A stretch of DNA of 43,581 nt from positions 1-43,581 of the forward strand of contig JAFTJE010000039.1 in the NCBI GenBank assembly GCA_017456545.1. The letters run 5' to 3'. This stretch comes from Clostridia bacterium. Its GTDB lineage: Bacteria > Bacillota > Clostridia > Oscillospirales > CAG-272. This document shows, piece by piece, positions 1-7,408 of this stretch (positions within the stretch are counted from its first letter, which is position 1; each line of letters begins with the position of its first letter). The notes beneath the pieces are model-generated. The model was given only the letters and a program-made list of their open reading frames with translations, was not told the DNA's origin and did not search any database. The position numbers and the translations under genes are program-made.

Positions 1-362
1 TACCTGAAAGTGTGGAGAAAATAGACGGCTTTCGTGCATGCTCCTCACTTAAAAATATAACATTGTCAGGTAATATTGAAGCTATACCGACATATGCGTT
101 TCGAGATTGCACATCACTTAAAAGCGTAGTAATCCCAAACGGAATAAAGAAATTAGGCAACTGGGTATTTTACTGTTGTACATCCCTTGAGAGTGTAGTG
201 ATTCCCGAAAGTGTAACGGATATAGGATACGATATATTTTATGGATGTACTTCCATTGACAAAATATATTGCGAGGCCGAGTCTAAGCCCGAGGGATGGA
301 GCAGCTCATGGGATCACGGTGTAAAAGAAGTAGTCTGGGGCTATAAGGAAGGTAACAAGTAG
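1..362 (+). CDS. BspA-like leucine-rich repeat protein, C-terminal part (cut by window edge)
   Basis: The reading frame is open from base 3, so the gene starts outside the window; the GTG at 12 is an internal valine, not a start. About 119 residues remain. They hold roughly four repeats of the BspA/LRR_5 type, with the pattern C-x-S-L-x-x-V-x-I-P-x-x-V-x-x-I-G and an F-x-x-C-T-S-L core. A short cysteine-containing tail follows, with the motifs YCEAESKPEGW and VWGYKEGNK. Proteins of this family are usually surface-exposed adhesion or binding proteins in gut and oral bacteria. The tail closely resembles the end of the next gene, so the two are probably paralogues from a tandem duplication. The stop is 18 bases before the next start, so they are likely co-transcribed. 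The family call is confident; the ligand is unknown. Confidence 0.85.
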   Translation, partial: PESVEKIDGFRACSSLKNITLSGNIEAIPTYAFRDCTSLKSVVIPNGIKKLGNWVFYCCTSLESVVIPESVTDIGYDIFYGCTSIDKIYCEAESKPEGWSSSWDHGVKEVVWGYKEGNK

Positions 363-380
363 GAGTGAAGAGGATGACAT

Positions 381-1655
381 ATGAAAAAACTATTATATAC
401 TGTATTAATAATACTTTTGTGCTTGACCTCCTTTATGCTGATTTCCTGCGACGGTGAGGAGGACACCACAACTACGGTTGACAATGAGGACAATAAAACA
501 ACTGTTAAGTCTCACGAATTTAGCATTACATACAAGTTGGACGGTGGAACAAACAACACGGAAAATCCCAATGGGTATAACACGGGCGACACAGTAAGCT
601 TAGCCTTTCCGGAAAAGGAATACTATATGTTTGCAGGATGGTATACGGACTCAGCCCTTACAAACGAGATTAAGGAAATAAAGGACAGAGAGGAAAGCTT
701 AACCTTGTATGCTAAGTGGATACCGTGCCAATATGTTTTTAACTTTATAGAAAGCAATGGCTATTATGAAATAGATATTGCACCAAAATATGTTGTGGAA
801 ACTGTCATAATTCCTTCTACCTATAAAGGTATGCCTGTTGTCTCCGTAAAAATGCCGGTTTCTGAATATGTAGAATATGTTAGAACAATATATATTTCCG
901 ATTCCGTAAAACATATAGAGGCAGGCTTAGGTGTCTCAATGGGTAGTACAAAGTTTTCTCTTGAATATATAGGTGTTGACCCCAAAAATCCGAAATATAA
1001 ATCTGTTGATGGAGTTTTGTACAGTAAAGACGGAAAAAATTTGGTTCGTTATCCAACAAATAAGATTGATGAATCATTCGCCATACCCGATGGCGTAACA
1101 TCTATTCATCAATTAGCCTTTTATCGATGTGAAAATCTTAAAAGCATTACAATACCGGATGGCGTTACATCCATAGGAATTGGTGCCTTTAACCAGGCAG
1201 TGTCTTTGGAAAGTATTGTGATTCCGGATACGGTGAAAAAAATAGAAAGAGCTGCATTTTACAAGTGTAATTCCCTTAAAAGTGTAACCCTACCTAACAG
1301 TATAGAAGCCATATATACCGAGACATTTTCCTTTTGCACATCATTAGAGCATATTGAATTTCCAAACAGCCTTAAAGTCATAGAGAGTTGGGCATTTAAT
1401 GATTGTTACTCCCTTGAAAATATAGTAATGACCAATAGTGTAACAAGTATAGGCGACTGTGCGTTTTATAAATGCACTTCTCTTGAAGGGGTAGTGATTC
1501 CAAGCAGTGTTGTTACGCTGGATGGAACTACATTCAAGGATTGTCCGCAGATTATCCTTTATTGCGAAGCAGAGAGTATGCCCAAAGGCTGGGAGTCACA
1601 TTTGAGTAGAAATGTAAAAGAAATCGTCTGGGGCTACAAGGAAAGTAATAGGTAA
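381..1655 (+). CDS. BspA-like leucine-rich repeat lipoprotein with InlB B-repeat
   Basis: This is a 424-residue cell-surface lipoprotein. Residues 1-23 are a lipoprotein signal peptide ending in the lipobox L-I-S-C, followed by an acidic and threonine-rich linker. Residues about 48-115 look like one InlB B-repeat (Listeria-Bacteroides repeat), with Y-x-L-D-G-G-T near the start and AGWYTD and LTLYAKW near the end. Residues about 215-390 are at least seven BspA/LRR_5 repeats. The C-terminus has the same YCEAES...VWGYKE tail as the preceding gene. The start is supported by the GGAG and GAGG boxes in the short gap after that gene. The likely role is adhesion or ligand binding at the envelope; no enzymatic motif is seen. 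Confidence 0.88.
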   Translation: MKKLLYTVLIILLCLTSFMLISCDGEEDTTTTVDNEDNKTTVKSHEFSITYKLDGGTNNTENPNGYNTGDTVSLAFPEKEYYMFAGWYTDSALTNEIKEIKDREESLTLYAKWIPCQYVFNFIESNGYYEIDIAPKYVVETVIIPSTYKGMPVVSVKMPVSEYVEYVRTIYISDSVKHIEAGLGVSMGSTKFSLEYIGVDPKNPKYKSVDGVLYSKDGKNLVRYPTNKIDESFAIPDGVTSIHQLAFYRCENLKSITIPDGVTSIGIGAFNQAVSLESIVIPDTVKKIERAAFYKCNSLKSVTLPNSIEAIYTETFSFCTSLEHIEFPNSLKVIESWAFNDCYSLENIVMTNSVTSIGDCAFYKCTSLEGVVIPSSVVTLDGTTFKDCPQIILYCEAESMPKGWESHLSRNVKEIVWGYKESNR

Positions 1656-1683
1656 GAGTGAAAATTGAAGAGTGGAGGGCCAT

Positions 1684-2319
1684 ATGAAAAACAAAATAAC
1701 CGTAAAACTACTTGCATTGGCCTTGCTTTGTTGCATTTGCATTTGTTCCTTTGGCTGTGCAAATGCAGAGGAGAAAGAGCAGGGATATATATGGAAAGAA
1801 AAATGGGACGGAATGATAGCTGAGCCAACGGAGGAAATAAGAGTCACAATGATACATAAATCGAGCTATTCTGCCACATTGGAGGATCATTTTCCTGCTT
1901 TCTTTACCGAAGCAAAAGAAATAGATAAGGTTATTGGCAAAATATCCGAGCTCGAATTTGAGGAGATTTCTCTTGAAGAGCATAATCCCTCCGATATTGC
2001 TATTGACAGCGGAGCTCTGACAATTACGGTAATAGCCGATACTGCTATAAATACCGATTCGGGAAGTGGTGAGCTTTTATATGATGAAACAGGAACCACA
2101 TACAAAAAAGCACTTCGTATTTACATATCCGATAACGGATACGCTTATATAGTGGATACATCAAATAATAATCAAAGCCCGATATCCTTTGGATGGTATG
2201 AGGGTGACAAGGTGTTCAAGTCAACATCAAAGGTTGATTATAACGGACTTAATCAGCTTTATAACGATAACGCAAGAAGCCTGACACCCGAGGAGCATGA
2301 AGCTATTTTCGGATATTGA
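1684..2319 (+). CDS. Putative lipoprotein of unknown function
   Basis: The product is about 211 residues. The ATG at 1684 is chosen because GGAGGG (1674-1679) lies at good spacing; a GTG at 1672 would overlap that box. The N-terminus is a lipoprotein signal with a hydrophobic, cysteine-rich stretch and a lipobox S-F-G-C, so the protein is probably anchored outside the membrane. The mature part is acidic and predicted to be mostly beta, with no family I recognise. It lies 28 bases after the leucine-rich repeat lipoprotein and before a strong terminator, so it probably closes that operon. Confidence 0.75.
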   Translation: MKNKITVKLLALALLCCICICSFGCANAEEKEQGYIWKEKWDGMIAEPTEEIRVTMIHKSSYSATLEDHFPAFFTEAKEIDKVIGKISELEFEEISLEEHNPSDIAIDSGALTITVIADTAINTDSGSGELLYDETGTTYKKALRIYISDNGYAYIVDTSNNNQSPISFGWYEGDKVFKSTSKVDYNGLNQLYNDNARSLTPEEHEAIFGY

Positions 2320-2370
2320 TAAATTACAGGTGGAGTCTGCGTTTGTACGGAATTAACATTGAGCATTAAT

Positions 2371-2435
2371 AAAAAATAGGACAGGCTTATGCGTGATACT
2401 CTTAACGGAGTATCACGCATATTCTGTCCATTTTT
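2371..2435. terminator. Bidirectional intrinsic terminator
   Basis: A 13-bp perfect stem (2389-2401 with 2408-2420, loop TTAACG) is extended by GGACAG/CTGTCC (2379-2384 with 2424-2429) across a small internal loop. TTTTT follows on the plus strand. An A-run before it (2371-2376) serves the minus strand, so it can end both the lipoprotein operon and the convergent hpf gene. Confidence 0.85.
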
Positions 2436-2491
2436 AGTTAAGTCTTATGCTTTTTGAAAATCAAATTTAATAAGCAGTGATGCTATCGGGA

Positions 2492-3022
2492 TTATTCCAT
2501 ATCCGGAACGATCAGACCGTAGCCGCCTGCATTACGCTTGTAAACCACGCAGGTCTCTAAGCTTGCTGCATCCTTGAACACATAGAAGGAATGTCCGATA
2601 AGCTCCATCTGGAGAATTGCCTCCTCCAGCGACATGGGCTTGAAGGAGAAGGTCTTAACTCGGATATTGGCTGTAAGGTCCTCCTCGTAAACATCGGGAA
2701 AATCGGATTCTGCTATTGCAAAGCCCTCTTCCTTAATCTTTTTCTGGAGTCTGGTCTTATTCTTTCTTATCTGCCTTTCAAGAGAGTCAATAACCTTGTC
2801 AACTGCGTTTGCAAATGTATCGGCTGATTCCTCTGCACGGAGGGTTGTGTCTGAGGTGTAGATGGTGATTTCCACCTTTTCGGCATTTTTGGGCATTGAG
2901 AATACAACATCGATTTCGGCGTCGTCGTGGAAGAAGCGTTCAAATTTAGAAAGCTTCTTTTCAGCCATTTCCTTAACGACCTCAAATACCTTCATGTGGC
3001 GTCCTGCAAAATTCATTTTCAT
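2492..3022 (-). CDS. hpf: Long-form ribosome hibernation promoting factor
   Basis: The product (176 residues) binds the 30S subunit in stationary phase and, in the long form, drives 100S ribosome dimer formation. The N-terminal RaiA/S30AE domain (about 1-100) begins MKMNFAGRHMKV and contains the charged helix VKEMAEKKLSKFERFF. A linker leads to the C-terminal dimerisation domain (about 120-176), with the family motif KTFSFKPMSLEEAILQMEL and then GHSFYVFKD and the N-A-G-G-Y-G-L-I end. The start at 3022 is chosen because an AGAGGTG box lies just upstream; an in-frame TTG nine codons earlier would put the box inside the gene. It is monocistronic and convergent with the lipoprotein operon. Confidence 0.95.
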   Translation of the reverse strand: MKMNFAGRHMKVFEVVKEMAEKKLSKFERFFHDDAEIDVVFSMPKNAEKVEITIYTSDTTLRAEESADTFANAVDKVIDSLERQIRKNKTRLQKKIKEEGFAIAESDFPDVYEEDLTANIRVKTFSFKPMSLEEAILQMELIGHSFYVFKDAASLETCVVYKRNAGGYGLIVPDME

Positions 3023-3069
3023 ACCTTTCACCTCTTGTGATTTATTCAAAGATTGCTCTTTGTAATTTT

Positions 3070-3078
3070 ATTTTACCA
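3070..3078 (-). promoter_or_regulatory. Possible extended -10 promoter of hpf
   Basis: On the minus strand the sequence reads TGGTAAAAT, an extended -10 element about 50 bases before the hpf start. No good -35 box is seen at 17 bases, so this is a weak assignment based on the TG extension. Confidence 0.4.
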
Positions 3079-3161
3079 TATTCTTTGATAAAAATAAATA
3101 GAAAATCTCTAAAAAAATCATAAAAATTGTGAAAAATAGCTAAATTTTATGTGAGAAAGGA

Positions 3162-3380
3162 TTATTTGATTACAGTAAAGCCTAATTTCTCTATAACGGC
3201 AGATATTACACCTGTGTCGATTTCGTTTTTGGATATTACGCATACGGTTTTCTTTTCAAGGTCTATCGCGACTTTTTTTACTCCGTCCACGGTCTTTAAC
3301 GCATCTGTAATACGGGCAACACATTTCTGACAGTGCATACCCTCCACCTTAAGTGTCTTTTCAATTTTTTTGAATATCAT
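3162..3380 (-). CDS. Stand-alone heavy-metal-associated (HMA) protein, CopZ-like
   Basis: This is a 72-residue single-domain ferredoxin-fold protein with the metal site G-M-H-C-Q-K-C near residues 14-20. CopZ-type proteins carry Cu(I) with the two cysteines and pass it to the N-terminal domain of CopA. The gene overlaps the 3' end of copA by 20 bases in a different frame, so the two are translationally coupled and should be made together. The body (DGVKKVAIDLEKKTV...VIEKLGFTVI) fits the beta-alpha-beta-beta-alpha-beta fold. A copper chaperone role is inferred from this coupling; the motif alone does not exclude other soft metals. Confidence 0.88.
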   Translation of the reverse strand: MIFKKIEKTLKVEGMHCQKCVARITDALKTVDGVKKVAIDLEKKTVCVISKNEIDTGVISAVIEKLGFTVIK

Positions 3381-5583
3381 TTTTATTTCTCCTTTTAGTT
3401 AATCTCAGTGAATTTAAGGAAACACAAATACTGCTCATTACCATAGCAAGGGAGGCTATCATAGGAGTTATTGAAATGCCGAGGGGGAGAAGAGCTCCTG
3501 CTGCTATGGGAATCATAAGAGAATTGTATAAAAAAGCAAAGAACAGATTTTGCTTGATTATCCTGAGGGTCCGTCTGCTTGTGGATACAAGAGTAGATAT
3601 ACCTTTTATTGAGGGGTGGGTAAGTATAACATCGGAGCAGTCCATGGCTATATCCGTGGCACCATGCATGCTTATGCTGATGTCGGCAGAAGAGAGGGCA
3701 ATAGCATCGTTAATGCCGTCTCCAACCATTGCACATATTTTTCCTTCCGATTTGAGGCTCTTTACTATATCTGCCTTGCCCGACGGAACGGCTCCCGGTA
3801 TAACTCTTTCTATTCCAAGCTCATTGGCGATTGCCCGTGCTGTATGCTCATTATCTCCTGTAAGCATTATACATTCTATGGACTCTGCCTTGAAGGTGAT
3901 AAGCTCCTCCTTGGTGCCTTCTCTTACAATATCGGAAATACCGAACAACGCCTTTACATTACCTCCAATAACAGCGTATACAATACTGCACCCCCTGTCT
4001 GCAAGGACAGTGGCTTTATTGCCAAAGGGATTTGCAATTCCGTTTTCGCAAAGGTATCTTTCATTTACGAGATATATGTCCTCATTCTTACCCTTTGCGT
4101 ATATACCGTAGCCCTCTAAAACTGTAAAATCATCCACCTCCTCGAGGATAATTCCGTTTTCCTCAGCATACTCCGAGAATGCTCCGGATATGGGATGGGA
4201 GGATTTTGCCTCTGCACCGCATACAAGTGGCATTATTTCATTTTCCTTGCAGGCGTGTAGATGCTTTGCCGAGATTTTCATTCTTCCATAGGTAAGTGTT
4301 CCTGTTTTATCAAGTACAAGGGTGTCGATACGGGAGGCACTCTCCAATATTTCACTCTTTTTTATAAGGATTCCGTCCTTTGCAAGCTCTCCTTCACTTA
4401 TAACCGTTGCAAGGGGGGTGGCAAGACCGAGAGCACATGGGCACGCCACTACAAGAACAGTAATCAACGCACCGACAGCCGAGGAAATACCAAGACCTAA
4501 AATAAGATGCACAGCAAAGGACACAAGAGCTATCCCCGTAACAGCAGGAACAAAGAACAGGCATATTCTGTCTGCCACACGGGCAATGGGTGCTTTTGTG
4601 GAGGAGGACTCCAAAACAAGTCGCACAATTTCCGATACGGTAGAGTTTTTTCCTACCCGTTTGGCTAAATATTCTACATATCCGTTGGAATTTACCGAAC
4701 CTGCAAGAACGGTATCACCCTGCTTTTTCAGTACGGGCTTGCTTTCTCCTGTAATAAAGGATTCATCTATGTGGGCATGGCCTGACAGGATTTCTCCATC
4801 CACTGCTATTCTTTCTCCCGGGTGACATACGAGTATATCGCCCTCCTTTACCTCATCAAGAGGGACTCTTTTCTCACCCTCGCTTGATTTTATATAAGCG
4901 TAGGTGGGGGTAAGCTGTACAAGAGAGGATATTGCGTTTCGTGTTTTACTCTTGCTTTTTTTATCAATTATCCTTCCAAGCTTGACAAAGTAAATCACAA
5001 TCGCCACGGATTCAAAGTAAACCTCGGGGGGAGTGTCTGTTTTTCCGGTAATATAGAGCAGAGATACCGTTATACTGTATATAAGTGCCGAAAACACTCC
5101 TACGGTAACAAGGGAGTCCATATTGGGGGAGAGGTGTATAATATTTTTTATACCACTCCTTATAATATCAAAGCCGTAAAACAAAAACGGTACCGATAGA
5201 ATAAAGGAAATTCCGTATACCCAAATGGGGTGGGTATGCATATTCAAAATAGAGGGTACAGGGATACCTATCATATGACCCATTGCAGTGTAAAGCAGCA
5301 AAATAGCGAGGACAGTGTAGACAATAAACAGCTTTTTTGATGAGCCTATGTCCTTGTCCTCCGTTTTACTGTATTCTCCTATACACTCAAAGCCTGATTC
5401 GGAAATATATCCTGCTATATCGTCATAATCTATTATGCTTTCATCGTATTCTATCGAGGCACTTGCCATAACAAGATTAACATTTGCTATGCTTATACCC
5501 TTTTGCTTGTTAAGGTATTTTTCCAGCCCACCTGAGCAGGCAGAACAGCTCATTCCACCTATTCTCAGAACTATTCTTTTCAT
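3361..5583 (-). CDS. copA: Copper-exporting P1B-1 ATPase
   Basis: This integral-membrane pump (740 residues) exports Cu(I) at the cost of ATP. The ATG at 5583 follows GGGAGGTGCATAT; an in-frame start 17 codons earlier would fall inside the promoter region. In order it shows: one N-terminal HMA domain with G-M-S-C-S-A-C (about residues 9-15); membrane helices; the actuator motif TGES; the channel motif CPC near residue 380; the phosphorylation motif DKTGTLT near 425; the SHP histidine; TGDN; and GDGINDA. The last helices carry Y-N and M-x-x-S-S, the Cu(I) signature that separates P1B-1 from zinc pumps. It is the first gene of a two-gene operon with the HMA protein. No copper repressor gene (CsoR or CopY) is nearby. 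Confidence 0.95.
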   Translation of the reverse strand: MKRIVLRIGGMSCSACSGGLEKYLNKQKGISIANVNLVMASASIEYDESIIDYDDIAGYISESGFECIGEYSKTEDKDIGSSKKLFIVYTVLAILLLYTAMGHMIGIPVPSILNMHTHPIWVYGISFILSVPFLFYGFDIIRSGIKNIIHLSPNMDSLVTVGVFSALIYSITVSLLYITGKTDTPPEVYFESVAIVIYFVKLGRIIDKKSKSKTRNAISSLVQLTPTYAYIKSSEGEKRVPLDEVKEGDILVCHPGERIAVDGEILSGHAHIDESFITGESKPVLKKQGDTVLAGSVNSNGYVEYLAKRVGKNSTVSEIVRLVLESSSTKAPIARVADRICLFFVPAVTGIALVSFAVHLILGLGISSAVGALITVLVVACPCALGLATPLATVISEGELAKDGILIKKSEILESASRIDTLVLDKTGTLTYGRMKISAKHLHACKENEIMPLVCGAEAKSSHPISGAFSEYAEENGIILEEVDDFTVLEGYGIYAKGKNEDIYLVNERYLCENGIANPFGNKATVLADRGCSIVYAVIGGNVKALFGISDIVREGTKEELITFKAESIECIMLTGDNEHTARAIANELGIERVIPGAVPSGKADIVKSLKSEGKICAMVGDGINDAIALSSADISISMHGATDIAMDCSDVILTHPSIKGISTLVSTSRRTLRIIKQNLFFAFLYNSLMIPIAAGALLPLGISITPMIASLAMVMSSICVSLNSLRLTKRRNKNDIQKN

Positions 5584-5605
5584 ATATGCACCTCCCTTTT
5601 TTAAC

Positions 5606-5634
5606 ATTTTAGCATAGCTAAAAAGAATAGTCAA
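5606..5634 (-). promoter_or_regulatory. copA promoter
   Basis: On the minus strand the -35 box TTGACT (5629-5634) and the -10 box TAAAAT (5606-5611) are separated by exactly 17 bases. The AGGTG ribosome binding site and the copA ATG lie about 25 bases downstream. The -10 box and part of the spacer lie inside a 17-base perfect palindrome. Confidence 0.85.
5607..5623. promoter_or_regulatory. Probable operator palindrome over the copA -10 region
   Basis: TTTTAGC-ATA-GCTAAAA is a perfect inverted repeat that overlaps the -10 box of copA. A repressor bound here would block polymerase. It does not look like the G-rich CsoR site or the CopY box (TACAnnTGTA); the TTAGC/GCTAA halves are closer to DtxR/MntR-type palindromes. 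The binding protein is unknown. Confidence 0.6.
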
Positions 5635-5654
5635 GGCGATTCCTTAAAAAAGAA

Positions 5655-5678
5655 GCTAAAAAGTTAGCCAAAGCTAAC
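5655..5678. promoter_or_regulatory. Second cluster of TTAGC/GCTAA half-sites between divergent promoters
   Basis: GTTAGC-CAAA-GCTAAC (5663-5678) is a perfect inverted repeat, preceded by a further GCTAA at 5655-5659 that pairs with the same TTAGC. The half-sites match those over the copA -10 box. The cluster sits upstream of both the copA promoter and the divergent promoter at 5713, so it could serve either. Confidence 0.5.
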
Positions 5679-5712
5679 CTCAAAAAATAATACACAAAAT
5701 CGCTATTTTCGT

Positions 5713-5741
5713 TTGACTTTTTACCTTCTATATGATATACT
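5713..5741 (+). promoter_or_regulatory. Promoter of the DUF1846 gene
   Basis: TTGACT (5713-5718), a 17-base spacer and TATACT (5736-5741) make a near-consensus housekeeping promoter. It decides the start of the next gene, because an in-frame ATG at 5732 lies inside the -10 region and cannot be used. Confidence 0.85.
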
Positions 5742-5827
5742 ATTATCTGTTAAATATAACTATCGACTGTATTTCCTTAAATGGGGATACGGTTTTACTA
5801 TTTCGCATAAGACAAAAGGGGCATACA

Positions 5828-7312
5828 ATGTATAAAATTGGTTTTGACAACGATAAATATTTGAAAAGGCAGTCTGAGCAAATAAAGGAAAGAATCTCAA
5901 AATTCGGCGGTAAGCTTTATCTTGAATTCGGTGGTAAGCTCTTTGACGATTTTCATGCATCCAGAGTTTTGCCGGGATTTGCCCCCGACAGTAAAATCAG
6001 AATGCTTGCCGAGCTTAAGGACCAGGCTGAGATAATTATTGTAATCAATGCCACTGATATTGAAAAGAACAAGGTCAGAGGAGATCTCGGTATTACCTAT
6101 GACCTGGATGTTTTACGCCTTATTGACGCCTTCCGTGGCTTTGGATTGTTTGTGGGAAGCGTTGTTATGACAAGATATGAGGCATCTGCCCCTGTGGAGG
6201 CGTTTATTTCAAAGCTCCAGTCCCTCGGTATTAAGGTGTACAAGCATTATGCTATCAAAAATTATCCCTACGATATCGACAGTATAGTAAGTGATGAGGG
6301 CTACGGTAAAAACGAATATATCGAGACCTCCCGTTCTCTCGTGGTTATGACTGCTCCCGGTCCCGGTAGCGGAAAGATGGCTACCTGCCTTTCTCAGATA
6401 TACCACGAGCATAAAATGGGTATTAAGGCGGGATATGCTAAATTTGAGACCTTCCCTATATGGAATCTTCCTCTCAATCATCCTGTCAATGTGGCATATG
6501 AGGCTGCGACAGCAGACCTTAACGATGTAAATATGATTGACCCCTTCCATCTTGAGGCATACGGAAAGACTACAGTAAACTACAACAGAGATGTGGAGAT
6601 TTTTCCTGTTCTCCGTGCTATGTTTGAGGGGATAATGGGAGAGTGTCCTTATAAATCCCCCACAGATATGGGTGTAAATATGGCAGGTGATTGTATTTTC
6701 GATGACGAAACTGTAAGACAGGCTGCAAGATGCGAGATACTCAGAAGATATTACAATGCACTATGTAACGCCCGTAAGGGAAACAATTGCGATACAGAGA
6801 TAAAAAAGATAAAGATACTTATGAAGCAGATGGGTATTGATTCCTCTGAACGCAAATGCATCCAGGCTGCACTTGACAAGGCAGAGGCTACAGGAGCACC
6901 TGCTGCTGCTATTGAGCTTTGTGACGGAAGAGTAGTTACGGGTAAAACCTCGGCACTTCTCGGTGCCTCCAGTGCCGTGCTTATAAATGCTGTAAAGGCT
7001 ATAGCAGGTATTGACGATAGCATAAACATTATTGCACATGAGATTTTGGAGCCTGTGCAGAAGCTGAAGATAGAAAATCTCGGCAACCACAATCCCCGTC
7101 TCCATACTGATGAGGTGCTTGTTGCAATGGCGATAACTGCCGCTACCAGTGAGTCGGCAAGACAGGCTATGGAGGCTCTTAAGAAGCTTAAGGGTGCTGA
7201 GCTTCATTCATCGGTCATTTTATCTCCCGTGGATACAGCAACCTTCAGAAAGCTGGGAATCAATGTAACCTGCGAGCCCGTATATCAGACAAAGAAGCTT
7301 TACCACGGTTAA
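5828..7312 (+). CDS. DUF1846 (UPF0371) family protein
   Basis: The product is a 494-residue, probably cytoplasmic protein of a conserved family whose biochemical role is not established. The start at 5828 follows AAAGGGG and lies well downstream of the promoter. The sequence opens with MYKIGFDNDKYLK and has the family-typical stretches LYLEFGGKLFDD, RVLPGFAPDSK and GDLGITYDLDVLRL. Near residues 174-182 is A-P-G-P-G-S-G-K-M, which resembles a nucleotide-binding P-loop, and further on are GVNMAGDCI and LLGASSAVLINA. Length is normal for the family. It is a single-gene unit with its own promoter and terminator, divergent from copA across a region with shared palindromes. Confidence 0.9.
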   Translation: MYKIGFDNDKYLKRQSEQIKERISKFGGKLYLEFGGKLFDDFHASRVLPGFAPDSKIRMLAELKDQAEIIIVINATDIEKNKVRGDLGITYDLDVLRLIDAFRGFGLFVGSVVMTRYEASAPVEAFISKLQSLGIKVYKHYAIKNYPYDIDSIVSDEGYGKNEYIETSRSLVVMTAPGPGSGKMATCLSQIYHEHKMGIKAGYAKFETFPIWNLPLNHPVNVAYEAATADLNDVNMIDPFHLEAYGKTTVNYNRDVEIFPVLRAMFEGIMGECPYKSPTDMGVNMAGDCIFDDETVRQAARCEILRRYYNALCNARKGNNCDTEIKKIKILMKQMGIDSSERKCIQAALDKAEATGAPAAAIELCDGRVVTGKTSALLGASSAVLINAVKAIAGIDDSINIIAHEILEPVQKLKIENLGNHNPRLHTDEVLVAMAITAATSESARQAMEALKKLKGAELHSSVILSPVDTATFRKLGINVTCEPVYQTKKLYHG

Positions 7313-7320
7313 TTAACATA

Positions 7321-7356
7321 AAAATGCTTACGCTGAAAATAGCGTAAGCATTTTTT
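7321..7356 (+). terminator. Intrinsic terminator of the DUF1846 gene
   Basis: A 14-bp stem (7321-7334 with 7341-7354) with loop GAAAAT ends in six Ts. It starts eight bases after the stop codon. Confidence 0.9.
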
Positions 7357-7408
7357 ATTGAATCTGTTTTGTTTGAGGTTAGCAATTGGTTGGTTAAGCG
7401 TAAGTGGA

